Source of the DNA: Pseudomonas gozinkensis
Lineage (GTDB): Bacteria > Pseudomonadota > Gammaproteobacteria > Pseudomonadales > Pseudomonadaceae
Direction of reading: 5' to 3'
NCBI RefSeq assembly: GCF_014863585.1
Contig: NZ_CP062253.1
Coordinates: 4,711,001-4,775,000 of the forward strand
Length of the DNA: 64,000 bases
Positions within the stretch are counted from its first letter, which is position 1; every line of letters starts with the position of its first letter. Positions 30,047-39,600 of this stretch are shown here, piece by piece. The notes under the pieces are model-generated. The model made no database searches and had not been told where the DNA came from. It was given only the letters and a program-made list of their open reading frames with translations. A program made the translations under genes and the position numbers.

Positions 30047-30071
30047 TTTTTTTAGCGCCTGAAAATATGTC

Positions 30072-30154
30072 TTCGCGAGCAAGCTCGCTCCCACCGTTGA
30101 CCGCATTCCCCTGTCAGGAGTGCGGTTGAATGTGAGAGCGAGCTTGCTCGCGAA
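30072..30154. repeat. REP doublet after fumC
   Basis: Two inverted units (30072-30094 and 30132-30154) carry the TTCGCGAGCAAGCTCGCTCC core and face each other across 37 bases. The same unit recurs at 31553 and 45315. Confidence 0.85.
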
Positions 30155-30169
30155 TGAAGTTGAAGCGGT

Positions 30170-31129
30170 TTAACTGGCGGCCATCTTCATCCGCCGGGCC
30201 TTGAGCCCGGCAATCAGCGAAGGCCCGAGCGCTACCAGCGCCGAGCCCAGCACCACCAGCACCGCCCCGCCATACCCCAGCAGATTGATCTGCTCGGCAT
30301 GTACATATTCAGGCCACACCCCTGCCGCCACGGCCACCGCGCCGAACGTCACCAACGGCGTGATCGCCAGCGTCGCGCTGACCCGCGAAGCTTCCCAGTG
30401 CGCCAGCGCCTCGGCAAATGCGCCGTAGGCGATCAGGGTGTTCATGCAACACGCCAGCAGCAGCCAGCCCTGCAACGGGCTCAGTGACAGCGCCTCAAGC
30501 GGATGCACCCAAGGCGTCAGCAACAGGGCGCAGAACAGGTAGATCACCATCATCACCTGCAACGAATTCCACACCGTCAGCAATTGCTTCTGGCCAAGCG
30601 CATAGAAGGTCCAGACCGTCGAGGCCAGCAGCACCAGCAACACGCCGGCGGTGTAATCAGATAAAGAGGTGAGCAATTCAGCCAGACGCTGATTGAAGAA
30701 CAACGCAAAACCGATCAGCAGCACCGCCAGACCCATGCCCTGACCGATGCTGAAGCGTTCCTTGAACACGAACAGACTGGCGATCAGCAACATGATCGGC
30801 CCCATCTGCACCACCAGTTGCGCAGTGCCGGGGCTGAGCAGGTTCAGGCCCATCAGGTACAGCACGTAGTTGCCCACCAGCCCGAGCACCGCCATCAGCA
30901 CCAGCCAGCCGCCCTTCGGCCCGAGCACCTTGCGACTCGGCAACCGTCCGGTCGCCGCCAGATAAATGAACAGACAGCCGCCGGACACCAGCAGGCGGAA
31001 CCAGGTCACCGTGACCGGGTCCATCACCACCAGCACCTGCTTGAGTTTGATCGGCAGGATCCCCCACAGAAACGCCGTCAACAGCGCCAGGAACATGCCG
31101 TACACCCAACGACCCGATGAAACGTGCAT
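30170..31129 (-). CDS. EamA/RarD-like membrane transporter
   Basis: The 319-residue protein has ten predicted membrane helices arranged as two EamA repeats (about 10-140 and 150-290). The start GMFLALLTAFLWGILPIKLK and the mid-segment QMGPIMLLIASLFVFKERFS are typical of the drug/metabolite transporter family, RarD-like. The substrate is unknown, with amino acids or metabolites the usual guess. I prefer the ATG at 31129. A TTG at 31147 lacks a ribosome site. Confidence 0.88.
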   Translation of the reverse strand: MHVSSGRWVYGMFLALLTAFLWGILPIKLKQVLVVMDPVTVTWFRLLVSGGCLFIYLAATGRLPSRKVLGPKGGWLVLMAVLGLVGNYVLYLMGLNLLSPGTAQLVVQMGPIMLLIASLFVFKERFSIGQGMGLAVLLIGFALFFNQRLAELLTSLSDYTAGVLLVLLASTVWTFYALGQKQLLTVWNSLQVMMVIYLFCALLLTPWVHPLEALSLSPLQGWLLLACCMNTLIAYGAFAEALAHWEASRVSATLAITPLVTFGAVAVAAGVWPEYVHAEQINLLGYGGAVLVVLGSALVALGPSLIAGLKARRMKMAAS

Positions 31130-31343
31130 GAGAACCCCGAAAGCCAATGACAGGAGCGCTCATTCTAGGCGCACAGACCGGCCCGACACAGGGACAGTTG
31201 CGCTCCAGCCGCAAATGAAACTGTGCAGGTCGCAGCAGAAAATTGACGATGGGCCGTTGATCGGCTGCACGGGCAAGGTAAGTGGTTCAGGCATAAGCTG
31301 ATTGGATCCAGCCCGGGACATCACTCACCAAGGAGACCCCGTC

Positions 31344-31538
31344 ATGTTAGGCATGCGCGCCCAGGACACCGCCCCCGCCACGCATTTTCGCAGCGACCGC
31401 GTGTGCCGGGTCAACGGCGAACTGTATTTCAGCACCCGGGAAAACACCCTTGAAGGGCCGTTCGACAGCCCCGAGAAAGCCGAGCAGGAAATCCGCGCAT
31501 ACATCGCGCGGATGCAGTTGCTGGATTCTGGCAGGTAG
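31344..31538 (+). CDS. Small conserved Pseudomonas protein (DUF6316-like)
   Basis: The 64-residue soluble protein begins MLGMRAQDTAPATHFRSDRV and has a compact VNGELYFSTRENTLEGPF strand region and a C-terminal helix. The ATG at 31344 is preceded by AAGGAGA nine bases away, a strong site that rules out the upstream in-frame start. I recognise it as a conserved Pseudomonas family of unknown function. It stands alone between the EamA gene and a REP doublet. Confidence 0.75.
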   Translation: MLGMRAQDTAPATHFRSDRVCRVNGELYFSTRENTLEGPFDSPEKAEQEIRAYIARMQLLDSGR

Positions 31539-31552
31539 ATCCGGTCGCCCCA

Positions 31553-31635
31553 TTCGCGAGCAAGCTCGCTCCCACATTCGATCACATTCCTTCAACAAGA
31601 ATAGGGCCAACTGTGGGAGCGAGCTTGCTCGCGAA
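31553..31635. repeat. REP doublet
   Basis: Inverted units at 31553-31575 and 31613-31635 are perfect reverse complements of each other over 23 bases. They lie between the DUF6316-like gene and the thiolase stop. Confidence 0.88.
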
Positions 31636-31667
31636 AGCTATCGAGAGAGCAAAACAAATTCCCGGAC

Positions 31668-32852
31668 TTAACGCACCGCCTCAAACAACCCGGTCGCGCC
31701 CATCCCGCCGCCTACGCACATGGTCACGATTCCGTAGCGCAGATTGCGCCGCTGCAACTCGCGCACCAGATGCCCGACCTGCCGCGAGCCGGTCATGCCG
31801 AACGGGTGACCGATGGAAATCGAGCCGCCGTTGACGTTGTACTTCTCGTTGTCGATTTCCAGCCGGTCACGGGCGTACAGGCACTGCGAGGCGAACGCTT
31901 CGTTCAATTCCCACAGATCGATATCCGCCACCTGCAAGCCTTTGGTCTTGAGCAGTTTCGGCACCGAGAACACCGGGCCGATGCCCATTTCGTCCGGCTC
32001 GCAACCGGCCACGGTGAACCCACGGAAAAACGCCTTCGGCTTGAGCCCCAGTTGCAGGGCTTTTTCCAGGCTCATCACCAGCGTCATCGAGGCGCCATCG
32101 GACAACTGCGACGAGTTGCCGGCGGTCACCGAACCGTCCTCGGCAAACACCGGTTTCAACCCGGCGAGGCTTTCATAGGTGGTGTCCGGGCGGTTGCAGT
32201 CGTCGCGATCGACGATGCCGTCGAGGATCTGCACTTCACCACTGTTTTTGTCTTCAACGCGGTACTTCACCGCCATCGGCACGATTTCATCGTTGAACAG
32301 CCCTGCTGCCTGCGCCTGAGCGGTGCGGATCTGGCTTTGCAGCGAGTAACGATCCTGCGCCTCGCGGCTGACGCCATAACGGCGCGCCACCACTTCGGCG
32401 GTCTGGCCCATGGTGTAGTAGATGCCGGGGGTCTGCTGTTTGAGCAACGGGTTGATCAGGTGATCGGTGTTGACGCTTTTCAGGGTCAAGCTGATCGACT
32501 CGACGCCGCCGGCGACGATGATGTCGCTGCAACCCGAAGCGATCTGGTTGGCGGCAATCGCAATCGCCTGCAAACCTGAGGAACAGAAACGGTTGAGGGT
32601 CATGCCGGCGGTGCCGGTGCCCAATTGCGAGAGCACCGCCACGTTGCGGCCGATGTTGTAGCCTTGGGCGCCTTCGTTGGAGCCGGCGCCGACGATGCAA
32701 TCCTCGACACTGGCCGGGTCGATGTCGTTGCGCGAGAGCAACGCATTGACGCAATGGGCCGCCATGTCATCGGGACGGGTCTGGTTGAACTTGCCGCGAA
32801 AGGACTTGGCCAGGCCGGTCCGTACGCTGTCGACGATCACCACTTCACGCAT
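31668..32852 (-). CDS. Acetyl-CoA C-acyltransferase (thiolase)
   Basis: The 394-residue thiolase has the acyl-accepting cysteine in LNRFCSSGLQAIA, the NEAFASQ segment, the catalytic histidine in GHPFGMTGSRQ and the second cysteine in CVGGGMGATG. It is probably a degradative thiolase for fatty acids or related acyl-CoAs, and specificity cannot be read from sequence. The ATG at 32852 is preceded by TGAGGT six bases away. It stands alone, without the usual fadB partner. Confidence 0.9.
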   Translation of the reverse strand: MREVVIVDSVRTGLAKSFRGKFNQTRPDDMAAHCVNALLSRNDIDPASVEDCIVGAGSNEGAQGYNIGRNVAVLSQLGTGTAGMTLNRFCSSGLQAIAIAANQIASGCSDIIVAGGVESISLTLKSVNTDHLINPLLKQQTPGIYYTMGQTAEVVARRYGVSREAQDRYSLQSQIRTAQAQAAGLFNDEIVPMAVKYRVEDKNSGEVQILDGIVDRDDCNRPDTTYESLAGLKPVFAEDGSVTAGNSSQLSDGASMTLVMSLEKALQLGLKPKAFFRGFTVAGCEPDEMGIGPVFSVPKLLKTKGLQVADIDLWELNEAFASQCLYARDRLEIDNEKYNVNGGSISIGHPFGMTGSRQVGHLVRELQRRNLRYGIVTMCVGGGMGATGLFEAVR

Positions 32853-32954
32853 GGCATACCTCATTGTTGCAGTCGGTTGAGAGTGGACCGAGCATAAGTC
32901 CACCCAATCGCCGACCGCGACAATCATTCACCTCGCGTATGCGTGCCCATCGGT

Positions 32955-34469
32955 TCAGTCTTTGTGCTTTCTGGCTCGCTTGTCGGACTTCTCGAAAGCC
33001 TCTTCCAGCGCCCGGTTGATCGTGCGCAGCACCTTGACCCGGGCCCAGCGCTTGTCATTGGCCTCGACCAGGGTCCACGGCGCGATTTCAGTGCTGGTGC
33101 GGTCGACCATGTCGCCCACGGCGGCGCGATAGGCGTCCCACTTGTCGCGGTTGCGCCAGTCGTCTTCGGTGATCTTGAAGCGCTTGAACGGGATTTCTTC
33201 ACGCTCCTGGAAACGCTCCATCTGCGTGTCCTTGTCGATGGCCAGCCAGAACTTGACCACGATCACACCGGCATCGGCCAGTTGCTCCTCGAAGTCATTG
33301 ATTTCGCCATAGGCACGCATCCAGTCGGCGGTGCTGCAAAAACCCTCGACCCGCTCCACCAGCACCCGGCCGTACCACGAACGGTCGAACACGGTGAATT
33401 TGCCCCGCGCCGGGATGTGCCGCCAGAACCGCCACAGATACGGCTGCGCACGCTCTTCTTCGGTCGGTGCGGCAATCGGCACGATGCTGTATTGGCGCGG
33501 ATCGAGCGCCGCCGCGACCCGGCGAATCGAACCACCCTTGCCCGCCGCATCGTTACCTTCGAACACCGCCACCAGCGCGTGACGACGCATGCGTTTGTCG
33601 CGCATGAGCCCCGATAGCCGCGCCTGCTCGGTGATCAATTGTTCTTCGTAGTCTTTCTTCTCCAGACGCTGATTCAGGTTGAGGCTGTCGAGCAGGTTCA
33701 ACTGATCCACCGACGTGCCCAGCGGCTGGGCGCTGACATCATGCGGGTGCACATCGGGACGCTTCAGCGCGTTCTGCAGGCCTTCGAGCAGGATCTTGCC
33801 GACCGTCAGACTGCGGTAGTGCGGATCGACACCCTCGATGACATGCCACGGCGCGTAATCGCGACTGGTGCGGCGCAGCACGCGCTCGCCGTATTTGACG
33901 AACTTGTCGTAGGTCTGCGACTGCTGCCAGTCCAGCGGGCTGATACGCCAGCTGTGCAGCGGGTCATCGGCCAGGGCCTTGAGCCGCGCCTTCATCTGTT
34001 TCTTGGACAGGTGGAACCAGAACTTGAAGATCAGCGCGCCTTCATCGCAGAACATCTTTTCCATGCGCTCGGCGCCGGCAATCGCCTGATCCAGTCGCGG
34101 GTCCTTGAACAAGCCGTGCACCCGACCCTGCAGCATCTGGCTGTACCAGTTGCCGAAGAAAATCCCCATCCGCCCCTTGGCCGGCAGCATCCGCCAGTAA
34201 CGCCAGGCCGGTGGTCGCGCCAGCTCTTCATCGGTCTGCTGGTCGAAGGTGCGCACTTCGATCAGGCGCGGGTCCATCCACTCGTTGAGCAACTTCACCG
34301 TTTCGCCTTTGCCAGCGCCTTCGATGCCGTTGATCAAAATGATCACCGGGAAACGCTTCTGCTGCTGCAACTCGAACTGGGCTTCGAGCAGCGCTTCACG
34401 CAGGGCGGGCACGGCGGCTTCGTAGGTGTCTTTGTCGATGGCGTGACCGATTTCAGCGGATTCGAACAT
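32955..34469 (-). CDS. pap: Polyphosphate:AMP phosphotransferase (two PPK2 domains)
   Basis: The 504-residue protein has two tandem PPK2 domains, each with its own P-loop: INGIEGAGKGETVKLL near residue 46 and EGNDAAGKGGSIRRV near 305. This duplicated architecture is the PAP/class II PPK2 type, which makes ADP from AMP using polyphosphate. Single-domain PPK2 enzymes are about 300 residues. It is monocistronic, divergent from mnmC. Confidence 0.9.
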   Translation of the reverse strand: MFESAEIGHAIDKDTYEAAVPALREALLEAQFELQQQKRFPVIILINGIEGAGKGETVKLLNEWMDPRLIEVRTFDQQTDEELARPPAWRYWRMLPAKGRMGIFFGNWYSQMLQGRVHGLFKDPRLDQAIAGAERMEKMFCDEGALIFKFWFHLSKKQMKARLKALADDPLHSWRISPLDWQQSQTYDKFVKYGERVLRRTSRDYAPWHVIEGVDPHYRSLTVGKILLEGLQNALKRPDVHPHDVSAQPLGTSVDQLNLLDSLNLNQRLEKKDYEEQLITEQARLSGLMRDKRMRRHALVAVFEGNDAAGKGGSIRRVAAALDPRQYSIVPIAAPTEEERAQPYLWRFWRHIPARGKFTVFDRSWYGRVLVERVEGFCSTADWMRAYGEINDFEEQLADAGVIVVKFWLAIDKDTQMERFQEREEIPFKRFKITEDDWRNRDKWDAYRAAVGDMVDRTSTEIAPWTLVEANDKRWARVKVLRTINRALEEAFEKSDKRARKHKD

Positions 34470-34642
34470 AGGGACGGCTCCTTCCAGGATTCAGCAAGAC
34501 TAGCGGATTGGGCTCTGACGCGGCACAGAAATTCCCGCCGGCGGCGGATTGTCCTTGAGTGATCGTCAGCAAGGCTTGCCATGGATCAAGCGCCGCCTGC
34601 GTGATCGGCTAGAATGGCCGCCTTGTCGTTGCCGAGCCTGCC

Positions 34643-36622
34643 ATGAAACCTGTAATGCCCCACGCCCAACTCGACTGGGATGACCAGGGACGCCCGCGTT
34701 CGCGAGTGTTCGACGATGTGTATTTTTCCGACCAGTCAGGGCTGGATGAAACCCGCTACGTGTTCCTCGAACAGAACCGTCTGGCCGAGCGTTTTGCCGC
34801 GCTGTCGGCGGGTGGGCGGCTGGTGATCGGTGAAACCGGGTTCGGCACCGGGCTGAATTTCCTCTGCGCCTGGCAGTTGTTCGAACAGCACGCGGTGGCC
34901 GGTGCGCGGCTGCATTTTGTCAGCGTCGAAAAATTTCCGTTGAGCCCTGCCGACCTGCAACGGGCGCTGGCGTTGTGGCCCGATCTGAAGCCATTCTCCG
35001 ATCAGTTGCTCAAGCATTACGTGGCCATTCATCAAGGTTTCCAGCGCATTGTTCTGGATAACGGTCGCGTGACCCTGACGCTGCTGATCGGCGATGCACT
35101 GGAGCAGTTGCCACAACTGGACGGCCAGATCGACGCGTGGTTTCTCGACGGTTTCGCCCCGGCGAAAAACCCGGAGATGTGGACCGCCGAACTGTTCGCC
35201 GAACTGGCGCGACTGGCGGCGCCCGGCTCGACCATCAGCACCTTCACCAGCACCGGTTGGGTGCGGCGCCTGCTGAACGCCGCCGGCTTCAAGATGAAGC
35301 GCACGCCGGGCATCGGCCACAAGTGGGAAATCCTGCGCGGCGAGTTTCTCGGCTGGCCCGAAGGCGTTGCGCCTCCCGCTGCGGAAAAACCGTGGTACGC
35401 CCGCCCCGCGCCTGTCACGGGAGAGCGTCGTGCCCTGGTGATCGGCGCCGGTCTGGCCGGTTGCGCCACGGCGGCCAGCCTCGCAGCGCGGGGCTGGCAG
35501 GTCAGTCTGATGGAACGGCATGGCGCGGTTGCACAGGAAGCCTCGGGCAATCCCCAAGGTGTGCTGTATCTGAAACTGTCTGCCCACGGCACTGCACTGT
35601 CGCAGTTGATCGTCAGCGGCTTCGGCTACACCCGACGTCTGCTGGAAACCCTGCAACGCGGCACCGACTGGGATGACTGCGGCGTGCTGCAACTGGCGTT
35701 CAATGAAAAGGAACGCGAACGTCAGGCGCAACTGGCGGCGGCGTTTCCCGAGGACCTTTTGCAGTGGCTCGACCAACCCGAAGCGCAGACCCGCGCCGGG
35801 ATCGGTCTGGCGCACGGTGGTTTGTATTATCCCGAAGGTGGCTGGGTGCATCCGCCGGCGTTGTGTCAGGCGCAATCTGCACAGCCGGGCATCACACTGC
35901 TTACCCATCAGGAAGCCGTGGAGTTGCGCAAAGTCGACGGTCAGTGGCAAGCCTTCGACGGTGAGCGATTGATCGCAACAGCGCCTGTGGTGGTGCTGGC
36001 CGGTGCCGCCGAGATCAAGCGTTTTGCCCAGAGTGCCGACCTGCCCCTCAAACGTATTCGCGGGCAAATCACCCGCCTGGCGCAGACCCCGCAAAGTCAG
36101 GCACTGACCACGGTGGCCTGCGCCGAAGGCTATGTCGCACCGGCACGACTGGGCGAACACACCCTGGGTGCCAGTTTCGACTTCAACAGCGACGACCTGA
36201 GCCCGACCACCGCCGAACACCTGGATAATCTGGCGATGCTCGAAGAGATCTCCAGCGACCTGGTCTCACGCCTGCAGATCAGCGAACAGGACGCCGATCG
36301 TCTCGAAGGACGTGCCGCCTTCCGCTGCACCAGCCCCGATTATCTGCCGATTGTCGGCCCTCTCGCCGACCGCGAAGCCTTCGATCAGGCCTACGCGGCA
36401 CTGGGCAAGGATGCCCGACAAGTGCCGGATATTGCCTGCCCGTGGCTGGAGGGTTTGTACGTCAACAGCGGCCATGGCTCACGCGGATTGATCACCGCCC
36501 CGCTGTCCGGAGAGTTACTGGCTGCCTGGCTGGACAACGAGCCCTTGCCACTGCCTGCAAGCGTGGCGCAAGCCTGCCATCCGAACCGATTTGCCTTGCG
36601 CCGTCTGATCCGGGGTAAATGA
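34643..36622 (+). CDS. mnmC: Bifunctional tRNA mnm5s2U methyltransferase / FAD oxidoreductase
   Basis: The 659-residue protein finishes mnm5s2U34 on tRNA. The N-terminal methyltransferase (about 1-240, MnmC2) has GETGFGTGLNFLCAW and DGFAPAKNPEMW. The C-terminal FAD oxidase (about 265-620, MnmC1) has the dinucleotide motif VIGAGLAGCATAASLAARGW and the final GHGSRGLITAPLSG. Both halves are intact. A second ATG at 34655 is an alternative start. Confidence 0.95.
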   Translation: MKPVMPHAQLDWDDQGRPRSRVFDDVYFSDQSGLDETRYVFLEQNRLAERFAALSAGGRLVIGETGFGTGLNFLCAWQLFEQHAVAGARLHFVSVEKFPLSPADLQRALALWPDLKPFSDQLLKHYVAIHQGFQRIVLDNGRVTLTLLIGDALEQLPQLDGQIDAWFLDGFAPAKNPEMWTAELFAELARLAAPGSTISTFTSTGWVRRLLNAAGFKMKRTPGIGHKWEILRGEFLGWPEGVAPPAAEKPWYARPAPVTGERRALVIGAGLAGCATAASLAARGWQVSLMERHGAVAQEASGNPQGVLYLKLSAHGTALSQLIVSGFGYTRRLLETLQRGTDWDDCGVLQLAFNEKERERQAQLAAAFPEDLLQWLDQPEAQTRAGIGLAHGGLYYPEGGWVHPPALCQAQSAQPGITLLTHQEAVELRKVDGQWQAFDGERLIATAPVVVLAGAAEIKRFAQSADLPLKRIRGQITRLAQTPQSQALTTVACAEGYVAPARLGEHTLGASFDFNSDDLSPTTAEHLDNLAMLEEISSDLVSRLQISEQDADRLEGRAAFRCTSPDYLPIVGPLADREAFDQAYAALGKDARQVPDIACPWLEGLYVNSGHGSRGLITAPLSGELLAAWLDNEPLPLPASVAQACHPNRFALRRLIRGK

Positions 36623-36636
36623 CGATCCGTCAGTAA

Positions 36637-39600
36637 TCAAGCGTCGGGCAACAGACAGGCCCCTCTCTCGGTCAGCCTCAACACCTGTTCGGTCAAGCGT
36701 TCGAGCAAGGTGTTTTCCGACTGTTCCAGCCTTCCAGCGCATCGGTTCATCTCGCTCAGATAATCTGCGGAGCTCAGTTCTTCAGCCTTGTCGAACAGGG
36801 CCTGAATCTCCTCGTGATGAGGCTTGCGAGCCTCGTCGAAATGCTGGGCAAAACTGTTTTTTACAAAGTTGCTCCAAAAAGGCTGGCGAACCAGGAACTT
36901 CAACCATGCAGGCGACAGTTCGGCCATCTGGACTCTATGAATGGCAGTCACCAGGTCCTGCCCCGTCACGTCGGCGATTGAAGCGTAACGCATGTGCGAC
37001 GGTTGACCGGGCAGATCGAGTGCCGCAGTCAACCCCGTGCGATAGGCAAGGCTCACCTCCAGTGGATCCGGCGACTTTCGCTCCAGCGCGTGCTCCGCAG
37101 CGATCTGATCCACCTGCTCCAGGCGGAACAGACGTCTTGCAAGATTGATCAATGACGTGCCTGAAGGTTGTCGATTGCCGAATTGGCGGGTTGCTCGCTG
37201 GACTTGTACTGCGACCTCCAGATGACTGAAGGTCACTGCGGCGTTATCCGCACAATCGATCGGGTTGGCTGCCAGGTCGAAGATCTGCTCACGCAATTCG
37301 GCATTGGCATGAGTCGCCTCCAGCACTGCCCAGACCCGACGAGACATGTCCTCGCGCACATGGATGGATTCGGCGGTATTGCCCAGCTCCGCCAACAGGT
37401 GAAACAAGCCTTCGGCCATCGGATCGTCATTGATCGCGGTCCATATCTGCAGACGCCGGGAACCCACCGATCCACCTGTTTCAGTCAGCCAGATCGAGCG
37501 CGCCTGATTCTCGTCAAGCCGCGCAATATCGTTGTCCAGGTAGCCAAAACCGACGCCGACTCTCTTGTGGTAATCCTTCAGCAGCGTAGTGCTGAACTCC
37601 GAAATCGGATTGAGCTCCAGATTGATCGTTTCACTGAAGCGCCTCGGTGTTTCAAAAAGCCAATCCGGCAAATCGCGAATGTCGTTGTCGCGCAGATCCA
37701 CCCGGTCCAGATTGGGTAAGCGGGCCAGTCCCTTGGGCAGTTCCGTGGAACGGGTATTGCGTACGGACAGGTCGACCAGATCGAACATGTGGCTGACGTC
37801 CAGCGTCGCACCCAAGGGGTTGTAGCTCAGGTTCAGACTTTGCAGAGTGCGCATCCGGGACACTTTCGCCAGGGCATACTCCGTCAACCGGATCTGATTG
37901 CGTGAAGCGCTGAACTCACGGAGATTGGGCATGTTCGAGATCACCTCTGGCAACAGGGTGAGCCTGTTGCGATCAAGGTCCAGGAACTCGACCTGCCGGA
38001 AAGCCTTGAGGAAATAAGCGACATCGTTGTCCAGCTGCATGTTGCGCAGTGACAAGTGCCTGACGTGGTCAAACGACAACCCCACCGGCAGGACCGGCAG
38101 TTTGCCACACCGCATGCCATCGAGTTCCAGCCCATAAACCGGTCGATGATTCTCACCGTGGGCGAAGATCATTCGCCGAAAGCAGTCTTCGATTTCGAAC
38201 GCCACGAGCTGCCGGCAATCAACGACTTTGGTCAAGTCGCCGCCCAGTGCTTTCATGGCCGCCTCATCTTCGCTCCAGGCATCCAGCGCGTCGCGCAGCC
38301 TTGCCAGATCATGGTGCAACTCACGGACACGGAGGGCGCGGGTCAGGTGGTCGCCGCCCAGCTGGTCGAGAAACTCGCTGGCCTGCGCGTCGGAAAACAA
38401 GGGATAGAGCTTTCTGACCTTGCGCAATAACTGACGCGAATGCGTCGACGACCCGGAGGGCGAATCGTCCAGTGTGCAGAAGGTTTCGGAGAGCTCCGGT
38501 TGAAACTGATCACCTGCCAGCAACCGGGCACATCCTTCATGCTCTCCCAAAGCACTTTCCAACAGTCTGCTGCGTAAACGCCAGGCATCGTCCGGTGTCG
38601 GTTGCGCAAAGCCGATGGCTTTGCGCTGTTGCTCCGAAAGCCCCTTGAGAATCCCGTGGTACAGACTGTCCGGCCCTGCGGTCGCCTGGCCAAGCGATTT
38701 GCCGTCACTGCCATACACTTCGTAACCACTGTCGAGCTTTACCAGCGTGCAAGCGTTCAAAGGCGTTGATGGTTTCTTGCCCAGCGTCTCCAGCAGCTCG
38801 CCGTTCAGGCGTTGCGCCCGTAGCTCCAGATAGAACCCGGAATCCCATCCACTGAGCTGCGGCAACAATCCGATAGCCAGTTTCCCGGTGTCGTCGTTGG
38901 CAATCTCGGCCAGGTAAAACCCCGTCAGCGCCCGATCCACACGCACATCGCTCGAGGCTTGCCGCGCCCTCTGCGCCAGCCCCATGGGCAATCGCCCGGT
39001 GGAGCGCAGGTGCATCCGTTCAACGCTTGGCGTGCGTTTGAGCAAGTCCCGGGCAGAGCGTACCGGCAAATCGGGAAAGGCCTTGCGCACCTTGAGCAGC
39101 TCACCGGCAAGGTCTCGATCGTACCGACTGTAGAGATGATCGAACGTCGACCTTCGATCGGCCCTGACCGCAGCCCCGATCACTTTCGCCAACTGCTGAC
39201 TGGCGTCGGCCGGGGCAACGCTCGCCCCCACCAATGCCTCCACCTCTTTGGGGTACAGACCATCGATGACGGCTTGCAGCAGCTCGCCCTTCCCCAATTG
39301 CCCATGGTTGACGATGACGCTCACGCTATCGTCGTCAATCGATCCGGGCGGGTAGGTCGCGGTGATGCGCCCTTGTTCATCCACGACCTCGATGCAGCGA
39401 TCGGCCGGCCAGTTCGCAAGCCGGGGTAACGCATGCAACTGCTCGTTGACATACCGGGGATCGGTCGCCTCGCCACGTTCCATGGCGGCAATGTAGTCGC
39501 GCACTCTGCGCTCGATTCCAAAGCGCTCGATCATGTCCAGCAAGCGAGGAGGCAGTGGCCGGTTGTCATCGCTCAGACGATGCAGCTCATCGATCCGGGT

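Noticed and set aside
30072..31635. Repeated inverted units considered as a CRISPR array
   Set aside because: Units are palindromic REP doublets in separate gaps, not regularly spaced direct repeats, and no cas genes are present.
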